Source of the DNA: Clostridiales bacterium
GTDB lineage: Bacteria > Bacillota > Clostridia > Lachnospirales > JAQSXR01
Direction: 5' to 3'
DNA: 64,000 nucleotides
Assembly: GCA_029256575.1 (NCBI GenBank)
Contig: JAQSXR010000002.1
Span: 136,272-200,271, forward strand
Position 1 is the stretch's first letter, and every line of letters starts with the position of its first letter. Under the pieces are notes generated by a model that saw only the letters and a list, made by a program, of their open reading frames with translations, made no database searches and had not been told where the DNA came from. Shown one piece after another: positions 52,831-61,073 of this stretch. Position numbers and translations under genes: made by a program.

Positions 52831-54553
52831 TAAGGGATACCGTGCATTGTTTTTGAACATCGATTAATCCAGTTGTTATGAGTCGAAGTTCAGGTATGAC
52901 AGGCAGACTGATAAAAGCTAGAGTCATAAATGGATCAATCCCTTCCTCCACTCCTAAATCTCTGGCTTTTGTTTTCATTCCAATCATAATCTGAGCAACT
53001 GTTAAGGCATCATAATCGCTCATTAATCCACCAATCGGCAAAGGAAGCTTTCCAATTATCTCTCCCTCTAATGCAATCGCCCAACCTCCCTGCATTTCCC
53101 TTATGCAATTAGCAGCCACAGCCATGTCTTTTTCATTGGTACCAATTACAATTAAATTATGTGAATCATGTGACACAGAGGAAGCAATTGCTCCCTTCTT
53201 TAATCCATATCCTTGAACAAAACCTATTCCAATATGATTTGTATTATGATGTCGTTCCATTACAGCTAATTTTATGATATCTTTTCCGATTGATATCTCA
53301 GGTTTCCCATTTTCTAGTGGGACCCTTCCTTCTTTTGTTAAAATTTCTCCTTTAATCAAAGTGATTACCCGAAAGAATTCTCCTGCTGCTTGCGCATCAA
53401 TTTTCAAGTTAAAATCTTCTGTTACAATCTCTTTGCAGTAAAAAGAATGATATATTTTATCAATTATCCGAGGATTAATTGATGGTTCTTCTATCTTTAT
53501 TACATTATTATTATCTACAATTAATTTCCCTTGCTTATAAACTTTCTCTATCTTAAGTTCTCTTAAATCATTAAGTATAACGATATCAGCTTGGTAGCCT
53601 GGCGCAATTGCTCCCCTAGCCTTTAGTCCAAAGTAGCTTGCCGCATTAAAGGTTGCCATTTTGATTGCAATACACGGATCTACTCCAAATGCAATAGCAC
53701 GCCTGATTATATAGTCTATATGCCCAGTTTGAATTAAATCATTCGGATGTTTATCATCTGTTACTAACAACGTTCTTTGATGATACGGTGCCTGAAATAA
53801 ATCCATTAATGAAGTCATATTTTTTGCTGCTGTACCTTCCCGTATCATGACCCACTGTCCACGCCTTATCTTCTCTTTCGCTTCCTCAATATTGGTGCAT
53901 TCATGATCTGATTGAACTCCTGCAACTACATAGGCACATAAGTCTTTTCCAGTAAGTCCTGGTGCATGACCATCAACTATTCTATGGTTCGAATATGCAT
54001 CTTCAATTTTATGTAATATTTCTTCCTCACCATTTATCGTACCAATATAATTCATTACTTCACCAAGACCCAAAACCTTTTCTTCTCGGTATAAACCGTT
54101 TAAATCCTCAGCAGATAAAACGCATCCGCTTTCATCAAAGGATGTCGAAGGAACGCAGGAGGGTAAAACGAAATAGGTATCAAGGGGTAATTCCTTTGTT
54201 GCTTCCATCATGTATTCTATTCCATCCAACCCACATACATTTGCAATTTCGTGAGGATCAGCGATAACCGCTGTTGTACCGTGTGGTAATACTGCCTTAG
54301 CAAATTCAACTGGTTTTAACATAGAACTTTCAAGATGAATATGTCCATCGATAAATCCTGGTGCAACAAATTTTCCTGTACAGTCAACTTCCTCTATTCC
54401 CTCGTATTCACCTATTCCGACAATCATTCCATTTGTAATTGCCACATCAGCATGCTCTATATTTTCAGAAAATACGTTTACTATGTATGCGTTCTTTAAA
54501 ACTAAATCTGCTTTTTCTATTCCTCTTGCAACCGATAATGCTTTCCCTATCAT
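52823..54553 (-). CDS. ade: Adenine deaminase
   Basis: 576-aa amidohydrolase converting adenine to hypoxanthine. N-terminal metal site GFIDGHIHLESSML (~66-79), then HGTTAVIADPHEIANVCG (~89-106), VDGHAPGLTGKDLCAYVVAG, DHECT, LVTDDKHPNDL and the C-terminal domain with ASSVSHDSHNLIVIGT. Full length for the AdeC/YerA family. GAAGGAGGG upstream. No purine riboswitch sequence was seen in the leader. Confidence 0.95.
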   Translation of the reverse strand: MIGKALSVARGIEKADLVLKNAYIVNVFSENIEHADVAITNGMIVGIGEYEGIEEVDCTGKFVAPGFIDGHIHLESSMLKPVEFAKAVLPHGTTAVIADPHEIANVCGLDGIEYMMEATKELPLDTYFVLPSCVPSTSFDESGCVLSAEDLNGLYREEKVLGLGEVMNYIGTINGEEEILHKIEDAYSNHRIVDGHAPGLTGKDLCAYVVAGVQSDHECTNIEEAKEKIRRGQWVMIREGTAAKNMTSLMDLFQAPYHQRTLLVTDDKHPNDLIQTGHIDYIIRRAIAFGVDPCIAIKMATFNAASYFGLKARGAIAPGYQADIVILNDLRELKIEKVYKQGKLIVDNNNVIKIEEPSINPRIIDKIYHSFYCKEIVTEDFNLKIDAQAAGEFFRVITLIKGEILTKEGRVPLENGKPEISIGKDIIKLAVMERHHNTNHIGIGFVQGYGLKKGAIASSVSHDSHNLIVIGTNEKDMAVAANCIREMQGGWAIALEGEIIGKLPLPIGGLMSDYDALTVAQIMIGMKTKARDLGVEEGIDPFMTLAFISLPVIPELRLITTGLIDVQKQCTVSLII

Positions 54554-54625
54554 AATAACCCTCCTTCTTTATTTAATATATGCGATTATAGAAGTTGTTT
54601 TGCATTTAATATAATATTTAAAAAT

Positions 54626-54673
54626 ATAAAAAGCGAGGGGTTCGAACATATTAGTTTCAAAGCTCCCTCGCTT
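54626..54673 (-). terminator. Terminator downstream of the unknown protein gene
   Basis: AAGCGAGGG (54631-54639) pairs with CCCTCGCTT (54665-54673), followed by five Ts on the minus strand. Confidence 0.85.
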
Positions 54674-54799
54674 ATGTTTTATATTTATATCGCTTGTTTT
54701 TATATTTGTCTTACTTATATTATATATTTTTGGCTTATATATTTGATTCGCTTATGTCGCAATGACTTATTACTTCTTTGTTCTAATTAAAAGCATTCT

Positions 54800-55408
54800 T
54801 TATTCAACTGGATATTTAGAAAACAAATCTAAAATATCCAACCCCTTATTATATTGTATTATATCATTGCAATTATATAGTAAGTTAATTACTTGATGGC
54901 TCATATTAACCCAATTTAATTTTTCATCTTTAAATTGTTCAAATACATTTACATTCCCCATTTTTGTATCTATATATCCATTATGATTGGCCATTTCCTC
55001 ATAATTTCGTAATGTATTATATGTTCCGAAGGTACTTTTAGCACCAATTCCTTGACTATCTGCAAATGAACATAAAGCAAATATTTCTAATCGTGAAGCA
55101 TTGTTTGGGTCTACTTCGTTAATGTTTATATTATAAGCAACTGTTTCTCCACCATAATTTGTATCTACATAGATAACCGGATTTTCTTTTGTGGAACATT
55201 CTGCGAATTTTGCTTTCATCCCCCAAAAATGATTTGTTCCTGGTTCCTCAATCATACTAATTCCAAGTACATCTCCATTATCCTGTAGGTCAACTAACGT
55301 GGCTGCCGCTGACATACTTCCTAGAAAATTATTCTTATCTTTATTAATCTTTGGATATGAATTATTTGTAAATCCTCCATACTGACTGTTTACCCCTGAA
55401 ATCCCCAT
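54800..55408 (-). CDS. Uncharacterised protein
   Basis: About 202 aa from the ATG at 55408, which follows AAAGGAG by 8 nt; an open frame from 55453 has no ribosome site. Begins MGISGVNSQYGG with a Tyr/Asn/Ser-rich lead, then a soluble mixed domain (SMSAAATLVDLQDNGD, DTNYGGETVAYNININEV, RLEIFALCSFADSQG, and a C-terminal helical half). No signal peptide or TM. I do not recognise a named family; the style resembles multi-copy Lachnospiraceae proteins. Single gene with a terminator behind it. Confidence 0.7.
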   Translation of the reverse strand: MGISGVNSQYGGFTNNSYPKINKDKNNFLGSMSAAATLVDLQDNGDVLGISMIEEPGTNHFWGMKAKFAECSTKENPVIYVDTNYGGETVAYNININEVDPNNASRLEIFALCSFADSQGIGAKSTFGTYNTLRNYEEMANHNGYIDTKMGNVNVFEQFKDEKLNWVNMSHQVINLLYNCNDIIQYNKGLDILDLFSKYPVE

Positions 55409-55448
55409 TAAAATACTCCTTTCAAGAAACAAATTATATAAAATAAAG

Positions 55449-55489
55449 GGCATTTAAAATCAATAATCAATCCATTGATTTCAAATGCC
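55449..55489 (-). terminator. Terminator of the XRE/small-membrane-protein operon
   Basis: GGCATTTAAAATCAA pairs with TTGATTTCAAATGCC (one mismatch), followed by CCTTTATTTTAT on the minus strand. Confidence 0.65.
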
Positions 55490-55566
55490 ATCCGTGACAT
55501 AATATATATCGAACATTTTTGGTAAAACTTTAGCAAATTAGATAATATTTACAATTAGTCTATAAC

Positions 55567-55779
55567 TTATTTGTGTTTTATTAGGTTTAATTTTGCTTTA
55601 GCATTCTCTGAAAGCAAACAGAAGATATTTCCCACAAGAGACAGACCGACACACATTCCCATTATAAAATCTAATATGTTTAAAGTTACGCCCTCGCTAA
55701 CATTAGTACTTACAAACTTAATTATTAAATAGATAGCACACGCTACGATTCCTAACTTTTCTTTCCTCATTTTATTCAT
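55567..55779 (-). CDS. Small two-TM membrane protein B
   Basis: 70 aa, two hydrophobic segments (~8-25 and ~32-58) around NILDFIMGMCVGLSLVG. It shares the pattern LDFxMGxCxGxSxV with the neighbouring 71-aa protein at 55812-56027, so the two are probably paralogues from a tandem duplication. Preceded by GGAGAT. Last gene of the XRE operon. Function unknown. Confidence 0.65.
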   Translation of the reverse strand: MNKMRKEKLGIVACAIYLIIKFVSTNVSEGVTLNILDFIMGMCVGLSLVGNIFCLLSENAKAKLNLIKHK

Positions 55780-55811
55780 ATCTCCTCCAAATAACCTACA
55801 GTTCCTTTATT

Positions 55812-56027
55812 CTACTTAACACCTTTTTCAATTCCGAACGGATTCTTCTTATTATATATACACCAACCAAAATAGATTAATCCTATAAAAATAAATACAA
55901 CGGACACCCCTTCACAAAAACCCATTGCAAAATCTGATAGGTTATCTCTAAACATACTGCTAAGAGATAAAGTTAGTTGACCAACTGCGTAACATATTAA
56001 CACTAAGATTCGTAACTTTTTATTCAT
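55812..56027 (-). CDS. Small two-TM membrane protein A
   Basis: 71 aa with TM segments at ~7-24 and ~38-60, and SDFAMGFCEGVSVVF in the second. Paralogue of the next gene. AGGAGG 8 nt upstream. Third gene of an operon led by an XRE repressor; function unknown. Confidence 0.68.
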   Translation of the reverse strand: MNKKLRILVLICYAVGQLTLSLSSMFRDNLSDFAMGFCEGVSVVFIFIGLIYFGWCIYNKKNPFGIEKGVK

Positions 56028-56042
56028 TTTGACTCCTCCTAA

Positions 56043-56492
56043 TTAATACTTTTTAGAATAATATAATTTTAATAATGCACATAAATTAAGTTGAAAAAAC
56101 GCACATGCAATTAAAGTATAACTAACAACTTCATTGAAATAACCAGATATAATCCCAGCAAATATTATTACTACAGAACTAAATAACAAAACATTACCGC
56201 CTGATTTCTGCTTAATGTCTTTTCTTCTTTCGTCATTTTCACAATTATAGAGTTTTTTAAGTTGCGTATCGTTTTTCATTGCTCGAATATATCGAACAAT
56301 CTGAAAAACAAATAATATAATCATACTACACAGTAACCCTGTCTGAAAACCTACCAATTCATCTCTGAAGCTTTCAATATCTGCTACTTCATATCCATTA
56401 TAAAAAATAAATATCTGCAATAGAACTGCAAAAACTACAAATATTGTGAGAAAAATGATTCTCTTCTTTAATATCTTCTTATACTTTTCCAT
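56043..56492 (-). CDS. Membrane protein, four TM, partner of XRE regulator
   Basis: 149 aa with TM helices at ~12-30, 47-67, 100-120 and 122-142, and a cytoplasmic loop containing ENDERRKDIKQKSGG, a pattern seen in DUF2178/DUF3796-like membrane proteins that follow small XRE regulators. It starts immediately after the XRE stop codon (TAA-ATG), indicating translational coupling. Function unknown. Confidence 0.72.
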   Translation of the reverse strand: MEKYKKILKKRIIFLTIFVVFAVLLQIFIFYNGYEVADIESFRDELVGFQTGLLCSMIILFVFQIVRYIRAMKNDTQLKKLYNCENDERRKDIKQKSGGNVLLFSSVVIIFAGIISGYFNEVVSYTLIACAFFQLNLCALLKLYYSKKY

Positions 56493-56699
56493 TTAAATTT
56501 CCTCCACCTCCGAAAAATCAAATACTTCTTCTATACTTAAATTAAAATACTTTGCTATTTTGTATGCCAACACAAGTGATGATGTATATTTCCCACACTC
56601 TATCGATGTAATCGTTTGCCTGGTAGTTCCTACTGCTAAAGCTAATTCTTCTTGTGACAGTTTATACTGTTTTCTCAGTTCTTTTATTTTAGTTTTCAA
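56493..56699 (-). CDS. XRE/Cro-CI family transcriptional repressor
   Basis: 68 aa, essentially only a helix-turn-helix: IKELRKQYKLSQEELALAVGTTRQTITSIE in short blocks (~5-35). The start is TTG, 6 nt after AAGGAGAA. These mini-repressors usually control their own operon with membrane partners. Operator-like repeats overlap its promoter. Confidence 0.88.
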   Translation of the reverse strand: MKTKIKELRKQYKLSQEELALAVGTTRQTITSIECGKYTSSLVLAYKIAKYFNLSIEEVFDFSEVEEI

Positions 56700-56709
56700 T
56701 TCTTTCTCC

Positions 56710-56780
56710 TTTGCAATGTTTACTTTGCATTTTTAGTATAGTTCGCTTTGCATTTTTTGTCAAGTTGGTTTTGCATTTTT
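56710..56780 (-). promoter_or_regulatory. XRE promoter with three operator copies at 23-bp spacing
   Basis: Minus-strand -35 TTGACA (56758-56763) and -10 TATACT (56735-56740), 17-bp spacer. TTTGCATTTTT occurs at 56724-56734, 56747-56757 and 56770-56780, each exactly 23 bp apart, with a fourth partial TTTGCAAT at 56710. The middle copy lies inside the spacer. Confidence 0.82.
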
Positions 56781-56953
56781 TACTAGTTAATTTGACTTTT
56801 CTTATTAACCGTGATAAAGTAATTTTTATTAAATCCAATTTATGTTAACAATAATTGTTGATATGCAAACTGCTTTTGTTAATTTGCAATTTCATTTAAT
56901 AAATTCTTTCAGTATAATTTAGTAAAATAAATTATGAAAGAGTGGTAACTATT

Positions 56954-57115
56954 ATGAAACAAAAATCAAATCAATCAAGAGCTATATTAACACTACTTAT
57001 GCTTGCATTACTATGCTATCCTTTAGCTGCATGTTCTAAATCTAGTGAGAAAGAAAAACCTGCGAGCAATGATAACGTTGTACAAACTACTACTGTAGAA
57101 GATCCTGCTACGTAA
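56954..57115 (+). CDS. Lipoprotein signal and linker: 5' part of frameshifted MBL hydrolase gene
   Basis: 53 codons starting MKQKSNQSRAILTLLMLALL, with lipobox LAAC (Cys 27), then a Ser/Lys/Glu-rich linker ending TTTVEDPAT before TAA. Adding one base before the GTAACAACTGAA at 57112 would fuse it to the downstream hydrolase frame as ATVTTEEEVVEE, continuing the same linker style. So this is most likely the true N-terminus of the gene at 57133-57834, separated by a one-base deletion. Confidence 0.75.
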   Translation: MKQKSNQSRAILTLLMLALLCYPLAACSKSSEKEKPASNDNVVQTTTVEDPAT

Positions 57116-57132
57116 CAACTGAAGAAGAAGTT

Positions 57133-57834
57133 GTGGAAGAAGTTGTGGAAGAAGAAACAGAAGAAGTTGTAGAAGCAACAAATGACGTAAGAATTAAATA
57201 TGTTGGTAATTCTTGTTTTTATATCACTTTCGCGGATGGAACAAGATTAGTAACAGATCCATATGGTTCTACTTATGAATCATACTTTGGAGAATTCCCA
57301 GTAATGGAAGCAGATGTATTAACAATATCTCATTCTCATTCAGATCATATTTCAGGAATCAAAGTTACTACTGGAGAACCACAGATAATTAGACCAAGTC
57401 AACTTAATGAAGCTATAACGGTTGGCGATGTGAAAATTACAGGATACGCATCAAACCATGTAGCTGAATTAGGCGATAACACTATCTTTGTATATGAAGA
57501 AGGTGATATTAAAATAGTTCATATGGGAGAAACAGACATTATCGAATCCCCAGAAGCAAGAGAAGCGATAAAAGATGCAGATGTTTTATTAACATATGCT
57601 GGTGAATACGGAACTATTAAGAATCCTGATAACTTTAAATCATTAGAAGATTTAAACGTAAAAGTTATGATTCCACAACATTACAGTATGGATGCTAATA
57701 ATAGATTCTATGAACAACCAACCGTTGATGAGATATTAGCTGAATTACCAGAAGGTACTGTAGTAAATACTGCAAATGAACTTATTGTTACAAAAGATTT
57801 AGAGAAACAATTCCTTGTATTAACAAAAAACTAA
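57133..57834 (+). CDS. MBL-fold metallo-hydrolase (UlaG/RNase Z-like), 3' part of a frameshifted gene
   Basis: 233 aa from GTG. Acidic linker repeats (EEVVEEETEEVVE) come first, then a metallo-beta-lactamase domain: IKYVGNSCFYITFADG, LTISHSHSDHISG (HxHxDH, metal site), ASNHVAELGDN, IVHMGETD and MIPQHYSMD. The lipoprotein signal lies upstream in another frame. No ribosome site precedes the GTG, which supports the frameshift view. If restored, it would be an outside-anchored lipoprotein hydrolase. Confidence 0.82.
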   Translation: MEEVVEEETEEVVEATNDVRIKYVGNSCFYITFADGTRLVTDPYGSTYESYFGEFPVMEADVLTISHSHSDHISGIKVTTGEPQIIRPSQLNEAITVGDVKITGYASNHVAELGDNTIFVYEEGDIKIVHMGETDIIESPEAREAIKDADVLLTYAGEYGTIKNPDNFKSLEDLNVKVMIPQHYSMDANNRFYEQPTVDEILAELPEGTVVNTANELIVTKDLEKQFLVLTKN

Positions 57835-57874
57835 ATTTCAAAAAGCTATTCCATGAATTCACTTTTTGAAATTT
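57833..57874 (+). terminator. Inverted repeat after the MBL gene
   Basis: AAATTTCAAAAAG pairs with CTTTTTGAAATTT (16-nt loop). No long T-run follows, and the AraC gene starts 15 bp later. Confidence 0.5.
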
Positions 57875-57889
57875 ATCAAGAGGTGAATT

Positions 57890-58798
57890 ATGGATTGTAA
57901 TACATTAGAACATAATACCAATATTAGCTATACCCATCCACTCTACTACGGAACAGAGATTTCGTTAGATGAGGCTCCCCAATATGATTGTTTTCGTTTA
58001 CTGTTAATTGAAGAAGGTTCCGGAATTATTTGCTTTGAAGATTGTTCAATCAACTTTACGGCTCCTGCCCTTTTTTGTATAAACGAAAAGGATTCCCCCA
58101 TATTTAAGGATTGTTCAGAAACTAAAATTAATAATATTTACTTCTATCCTAAATTAATAAACCCTTTATTTAATTATAATAACATTAGAGATAATAAAGA
58201 TAGTTTTTCAGATGTGGAGCAACAAGACTGCTATCTTCTTTTACCTTTTATCCATAGAGATGATCACTTCAAAGGTTTATTTATATTTGAACCTAGTACA
58301 CTTACAAAGATTTCTAGTTTGTTTGATTTTATTGTAAAGGAACTGCAAGAAAAAAGAGATGGATATTGGCCTTGTCGATCACGCTCGTATTTACTTGAAC
58401 TATTGATACTAACAACAAAACTTTTTGATTCAATCCATAATACATTAGATAATAAATCAAATGATACCCCAAAATATATTACTAATGTAATTACTTATCT
58501 ACATAATAACTACAAAGAAAAAATAACTCTTGAGATACTTTCAACTATGTTTACGACGAATCGAACAACATTAAACAATCAATTTTTCAAAACAACGAAT
58601 CTTTCAATTATTGATTATTTGATAAAATTACGAGTAAACCTAGCTTCGACTATGCTAAGAGATACCCTAATTCCAATTGCTGAGATTATGAATAGGGTTG
58701 GTTTCAATGATAACGCTCATTTTTGGAGGACCTTTAAAAAGCATACTTCTCTTTCCCCAAAGGAATATAGAGAAAAATATTGTTGGATAAAAGATTAG
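57890..58798 (+). CDS. AraC family transcriptional regulator
   Basis: 302 aa. N-terminal cupin-like sensor region (~10-130, with FRLLLIEEGSGIICF), then a C-terminal double helix-turn-helix (~205-300) with ITLEILSTMFTTNRTTLNNQFFK and DTLIPIAEIMNRVGFNDNAHFWRTFKKHTSLSPKEYR in blocks. GAGG ribosome site. It may control the MBL gene or the DUF2935 gene next door; target unknown. Confidence 0.9.
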   Translation: MDCNTLEHNTNISYTHPLYYGTEISLDEAPQYDCFRLLLIEEGSGIICFEDCSINFTAPALFCINEKDSPIFKDCSETKINNIYFYPKLINPLFNYNNIRDNKDSFSDVEQQDCYLLLPFIHRDDHFKGLFIFEPSTLTKISSLFDFIVKELQEKRDGYWPCRSRSYLLELLILTTKLFDSIHNTLDNKSNDTPKYITNVITYLHNNYKEKITLEILSTMFTTNRTTLNNQFFKTTNLSIIDYLIKLRVNLASTMLRDTLIPIAEIMNRVGFNDNAHFWRTFKKHTSLSPKEYREKYCWIKD

Positions 58799-58811
58799 CT
58801 TTGAATGGATG

Positions 58812-58850
58812 AAAAAAACGGATTGACATTGTCATTTCGTTTTTTTATTT
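58812..58850 (+). terminator. Terminator of the AraC gene
   Basis: AAAAAACG pairs with CGTTTTTT, with inner TGACA/TGTCA; T-run TTTTTTTATTT. Confidence 0.75.
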
Positions 58851-58884
58851 ACTAAATATATAGTTCTAAAAAAAGTATGCTTAT

Positions 58885-58913
58885 GTGACAGTTTTAAAAT
58901 CATTACATACTAT
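58885..58913 (+). promoter_or_regulatory. Possible promoter of the DUF2935 gene
   Basis: GTGACA (58885-58890), 17-bp spacer, TACTAT (58908-58913), 30 bp before the start codon. Confidence 0.45.
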
Positions 58914-58942
58914 ATATAAAGTCTTTTCAGGAGGAACTTACT

Positions 58943-59863
58943 ATGCTTTCATGCATGGATTTTGTTCGTCAATCGTTAGAAATACATCTATTCTTTGCAA
59001 GAATCATGAAAGAGCACACATTCTTTCTTGAAGCGGGATTTACTCCAGCGAATAGTAATTTTGCTCAACAGGCAGCAACCTTTAGAAATGAATTTGATAG
59101 ACTCTTAGCGGAAGTCATTTCACTTTCTGACGGAATCGTTAGCCCTAATGTTCTAAATTCCGGAGAAGTAATTACACAATATACACTTGATGCAGAAATG
59201 GCGTCAGCTTATTATACCGGAATGGAAATACAGACCAGTCTTACAGAAGCAGCCGCTGACTTAATGGGTGCCAGACGTAGATCTGTTAATTCTACACTCG
59301 AACAAAGAGTAGAATCACTAAACTATAAGGCAATGGTCCTAATCGACGCTTTAATTCAATTTAAGGCAACCATATTATCAAATGTCTTGACCTGTAAAAT
59401 GTTTACGATGAATTATCCTCTTCTACTTGATCATATTCTACGTGAAGCAAAATTTTATTTGTGCTTGATTCAAAAACTTCAAAGTAGAGTAGAGATAGAC
59501 GCTGAAAAAGAAGCATTTGAGCAAGAATTTTTCTGGAACAGAATTATGGCAGAACATTCAAAATTCATCAGCGGGTTACTAGATCCAACAGAAAATGAAT
59601 TAATTAAAACAGCAAGTAATTTTGGAAATCAATTTGATCAACTGACAGAAGAAGCCAAAAAAGCCATGGATAAAACTTATCCAATTTCTAAAGTTACCTA
59701 CCACAGCCTAAAAGCAACAAAAGATATACGCGATTTTAAATCACAGGGTACTCAAGGAATCCTTGAATGTAAAATCAAATCAACCATACTACCTCTATTG
59801 GGTGATCATGTATTACGTGAAGCGAACCATTATTTACGCTTATTAAAAATATTTGGAAAATAA
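58943..59863 (+). CDS. DUF2935 family protein, two-domain
   Basis: 306 aa, all-helical and cytoplasmic. Two homologous halves of ~140 residues, each with a His/Glu pattern: FVRQSLEIHLFFARIMKEHTFFLEAGF in the first and HILREAKFYLCLIQ plus FFWNRIMAEHSKFISGLLD in the second; the EH pairs resemble ferritin-like metal sites. DUF2935 proteins occur mostly in spore-forming Firmicutes and are of unknown function. AGGAGG upstream. Single gene. Confidence 0.88.
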   Translation: MLSCMDFVRQSLEIHLFFARIMKEHTFFLEAGFTPANSNFAQQAATFRNEFDRLLAEVISLSDGIVSPNVLNSGEVITQYTLDAEMASAYYTGMEIQTSLTEAAADLMGARRRSVNSTLEQRVESLNYKAMVLIDALIQFKATILSNVLTCKMFTMNYPLLLDHILREAKFYLCLIQKLQSRVEIDAEKEAFEQEFFWNRIMAEHSKFISGLLDPTENELIKTASNFGNQFDQLTEEAKKAMDKTYPISKVTYHSLKATKDIRDFKSQGTQGILECKIKSTILPLLGDHVLREANHYLRLLKIFGK

Positions 59864-59887
59864 CCTTAATATCCCAATACAACGAAA

Positions 59888-60394
59888 TTAATCTCTTAAC
59901 GCAAGGAATCCATCATGTAACGCATTGCCCTCATCATCACTCATTATTAGAATAATAACATCACCAATACTATCTACGATTACTTTATCAGGGTCAACCC
60001 CTACACATACCCATTTCATAGGGTTGACATTCTCTTTTATACTAAGTTTAATTGCCTCAATATCTGCTCCTTCTTTTACACGCACTAAGCATAAAGAATA
60101 AGCAGAAGGTGAAATTATAGGTTCCGAAGCTATCGCAGATTCAAACTCAATATCATCTTTACCAAGAAAATAAGCACTCTCTCCTTGCACTATTTCAGTT
60201 GTTTGCAAGCCTGAATCAATATAGTCTTTGAACATATCACTGACTTTCGATGTCTCATATATCTTGTCTAAAATAGTTTCAAGGCTACCTTCAAGGTTCT
60301 TCTGATCGTTACTAGCTGGATCTGCGCTTTTCGATTGGCATGCAGTAAAGCTAAAGGCTACAAGTAACGTTAATAATAATAATAATTTTTTCAT
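59888..60394 (-). CDS. DUF4358 lipoprotein
   Basis: 168 aa. Signal peptide LLLLLTLLVAFSFTAC with lipobox (Cys ~19), then a DUF4358 domain: LETILDKIYETSKVS, SAYFLGKDDIEFESAIASEPIISP in blocks, LCLVRVKEGADIEAIKLSIKENV, and GDVIILIMSDDEGNALHDGF. Common in Clostridia near sporulation or envelope genes; role unknown. AGGAGT ribosome site. Confidence 0.88.
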   Translation of the reverse strand: MKKLLLLLTLLVAFSFTACQSKSADPASNDQKNLEGSLETILDKIYETSKVSDMFKDYIDSGLQTTEIVQGESAYFLGKDDIEFESAIASEPIISPSAYSLCLVRVKEGADIEAIKLSIKENVNPMKWVCVGVDPDKVIVDSIGDVIILIMSDDEGNALHDGFLALRD

Positions 60395-60529
60395 ATAAAA
60401 CTCCTTTTATTGTTATGAAATTAATTGTTACCATTATTAAGACGACAAAGAATTAAAATAGTTCCCAACAGAAGTAAATTTGAAAAATTCTTGCATATTA
60501 AATATTTATTCTCATATAAAAGTGTTTGA

Positions 60530-60946
60530 TTATAAGCCTTCACGCACTTCTGATAATTTTTGTAATTTTTCTTTTATTTCTAAATCAGGCCAATATCCCC
60601 AAGACTCAACTATCTTTCCGTTATCTATTCTAAATATTTCAATTGCTTCCCATTCAATTTCCTTATTTGTTGCTGGTACTCCCATAAACTCTGTACTATG
60701 TGTCGCACGAAAAATAAAACGTCCCACTACTTTATTATTTTCCTCAATTAAATCAATGATTTCAACCATCATATCAGGAAAAATATTATTTACTATTTTC
60801 AATATATTTATGGCATCACTAGCACTTCTAGCACAAGCTGGACTATGATCATAATAATCATCCGTAAGTAATGGCATTACCGCATCGAAATCATTTTCAT
60901 TGTAACCTTTAACAAAAAACTCTGTAACTATCTGTTTATTCGTCAT
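60530..60946 (-). CDS. SnoaL-like (NTF2-fold) protein
   Basis: 138 aa. Alpha+beta cone of the SnoaL/NTF2 family: FFVKGYNENDFDAVMPLLTDDYYDHSP, MVEIIDLIEENNKVVGRF, WEAIEIFRIDNGKIVESWGYWPD in short blocks. Members are ester cyclases or ligand-binding proteins; no catalytic identity can be claimed. Single gene, AAGGAG site. Confidence 0.82.
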   Translation of the reverse strand: MTNKQIVTEFFVKGYNENDFDAVMPLLTDDYYDHSPACARSASDAINILKIVNNIFPDMMVEIIDLIEENNKVVGRFIFRATHSTEFMGVPATNKEIEWEAIEIFRIDNGKIVESWGYWPDLEIKEKLQKLSEVREGL

Positions 60947-61073
60947 GATATCTCCTTCATATTCCCAATTTATGCTATGTGTTTTTTTGTCTTACTGCTT
61001 CTTTCAACAATATTATTTCCATAATATTCTAACACTTTTCTTATTTGAGAACAATAAAAAGGTAAGTATTATT

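Noticed and set aside
54554-54625. Purine riboswitch upstream of adenine deaminase
   Set aside because: The leader is short and AT-rich, with none of the conserved purine-aptamer loop sequences.
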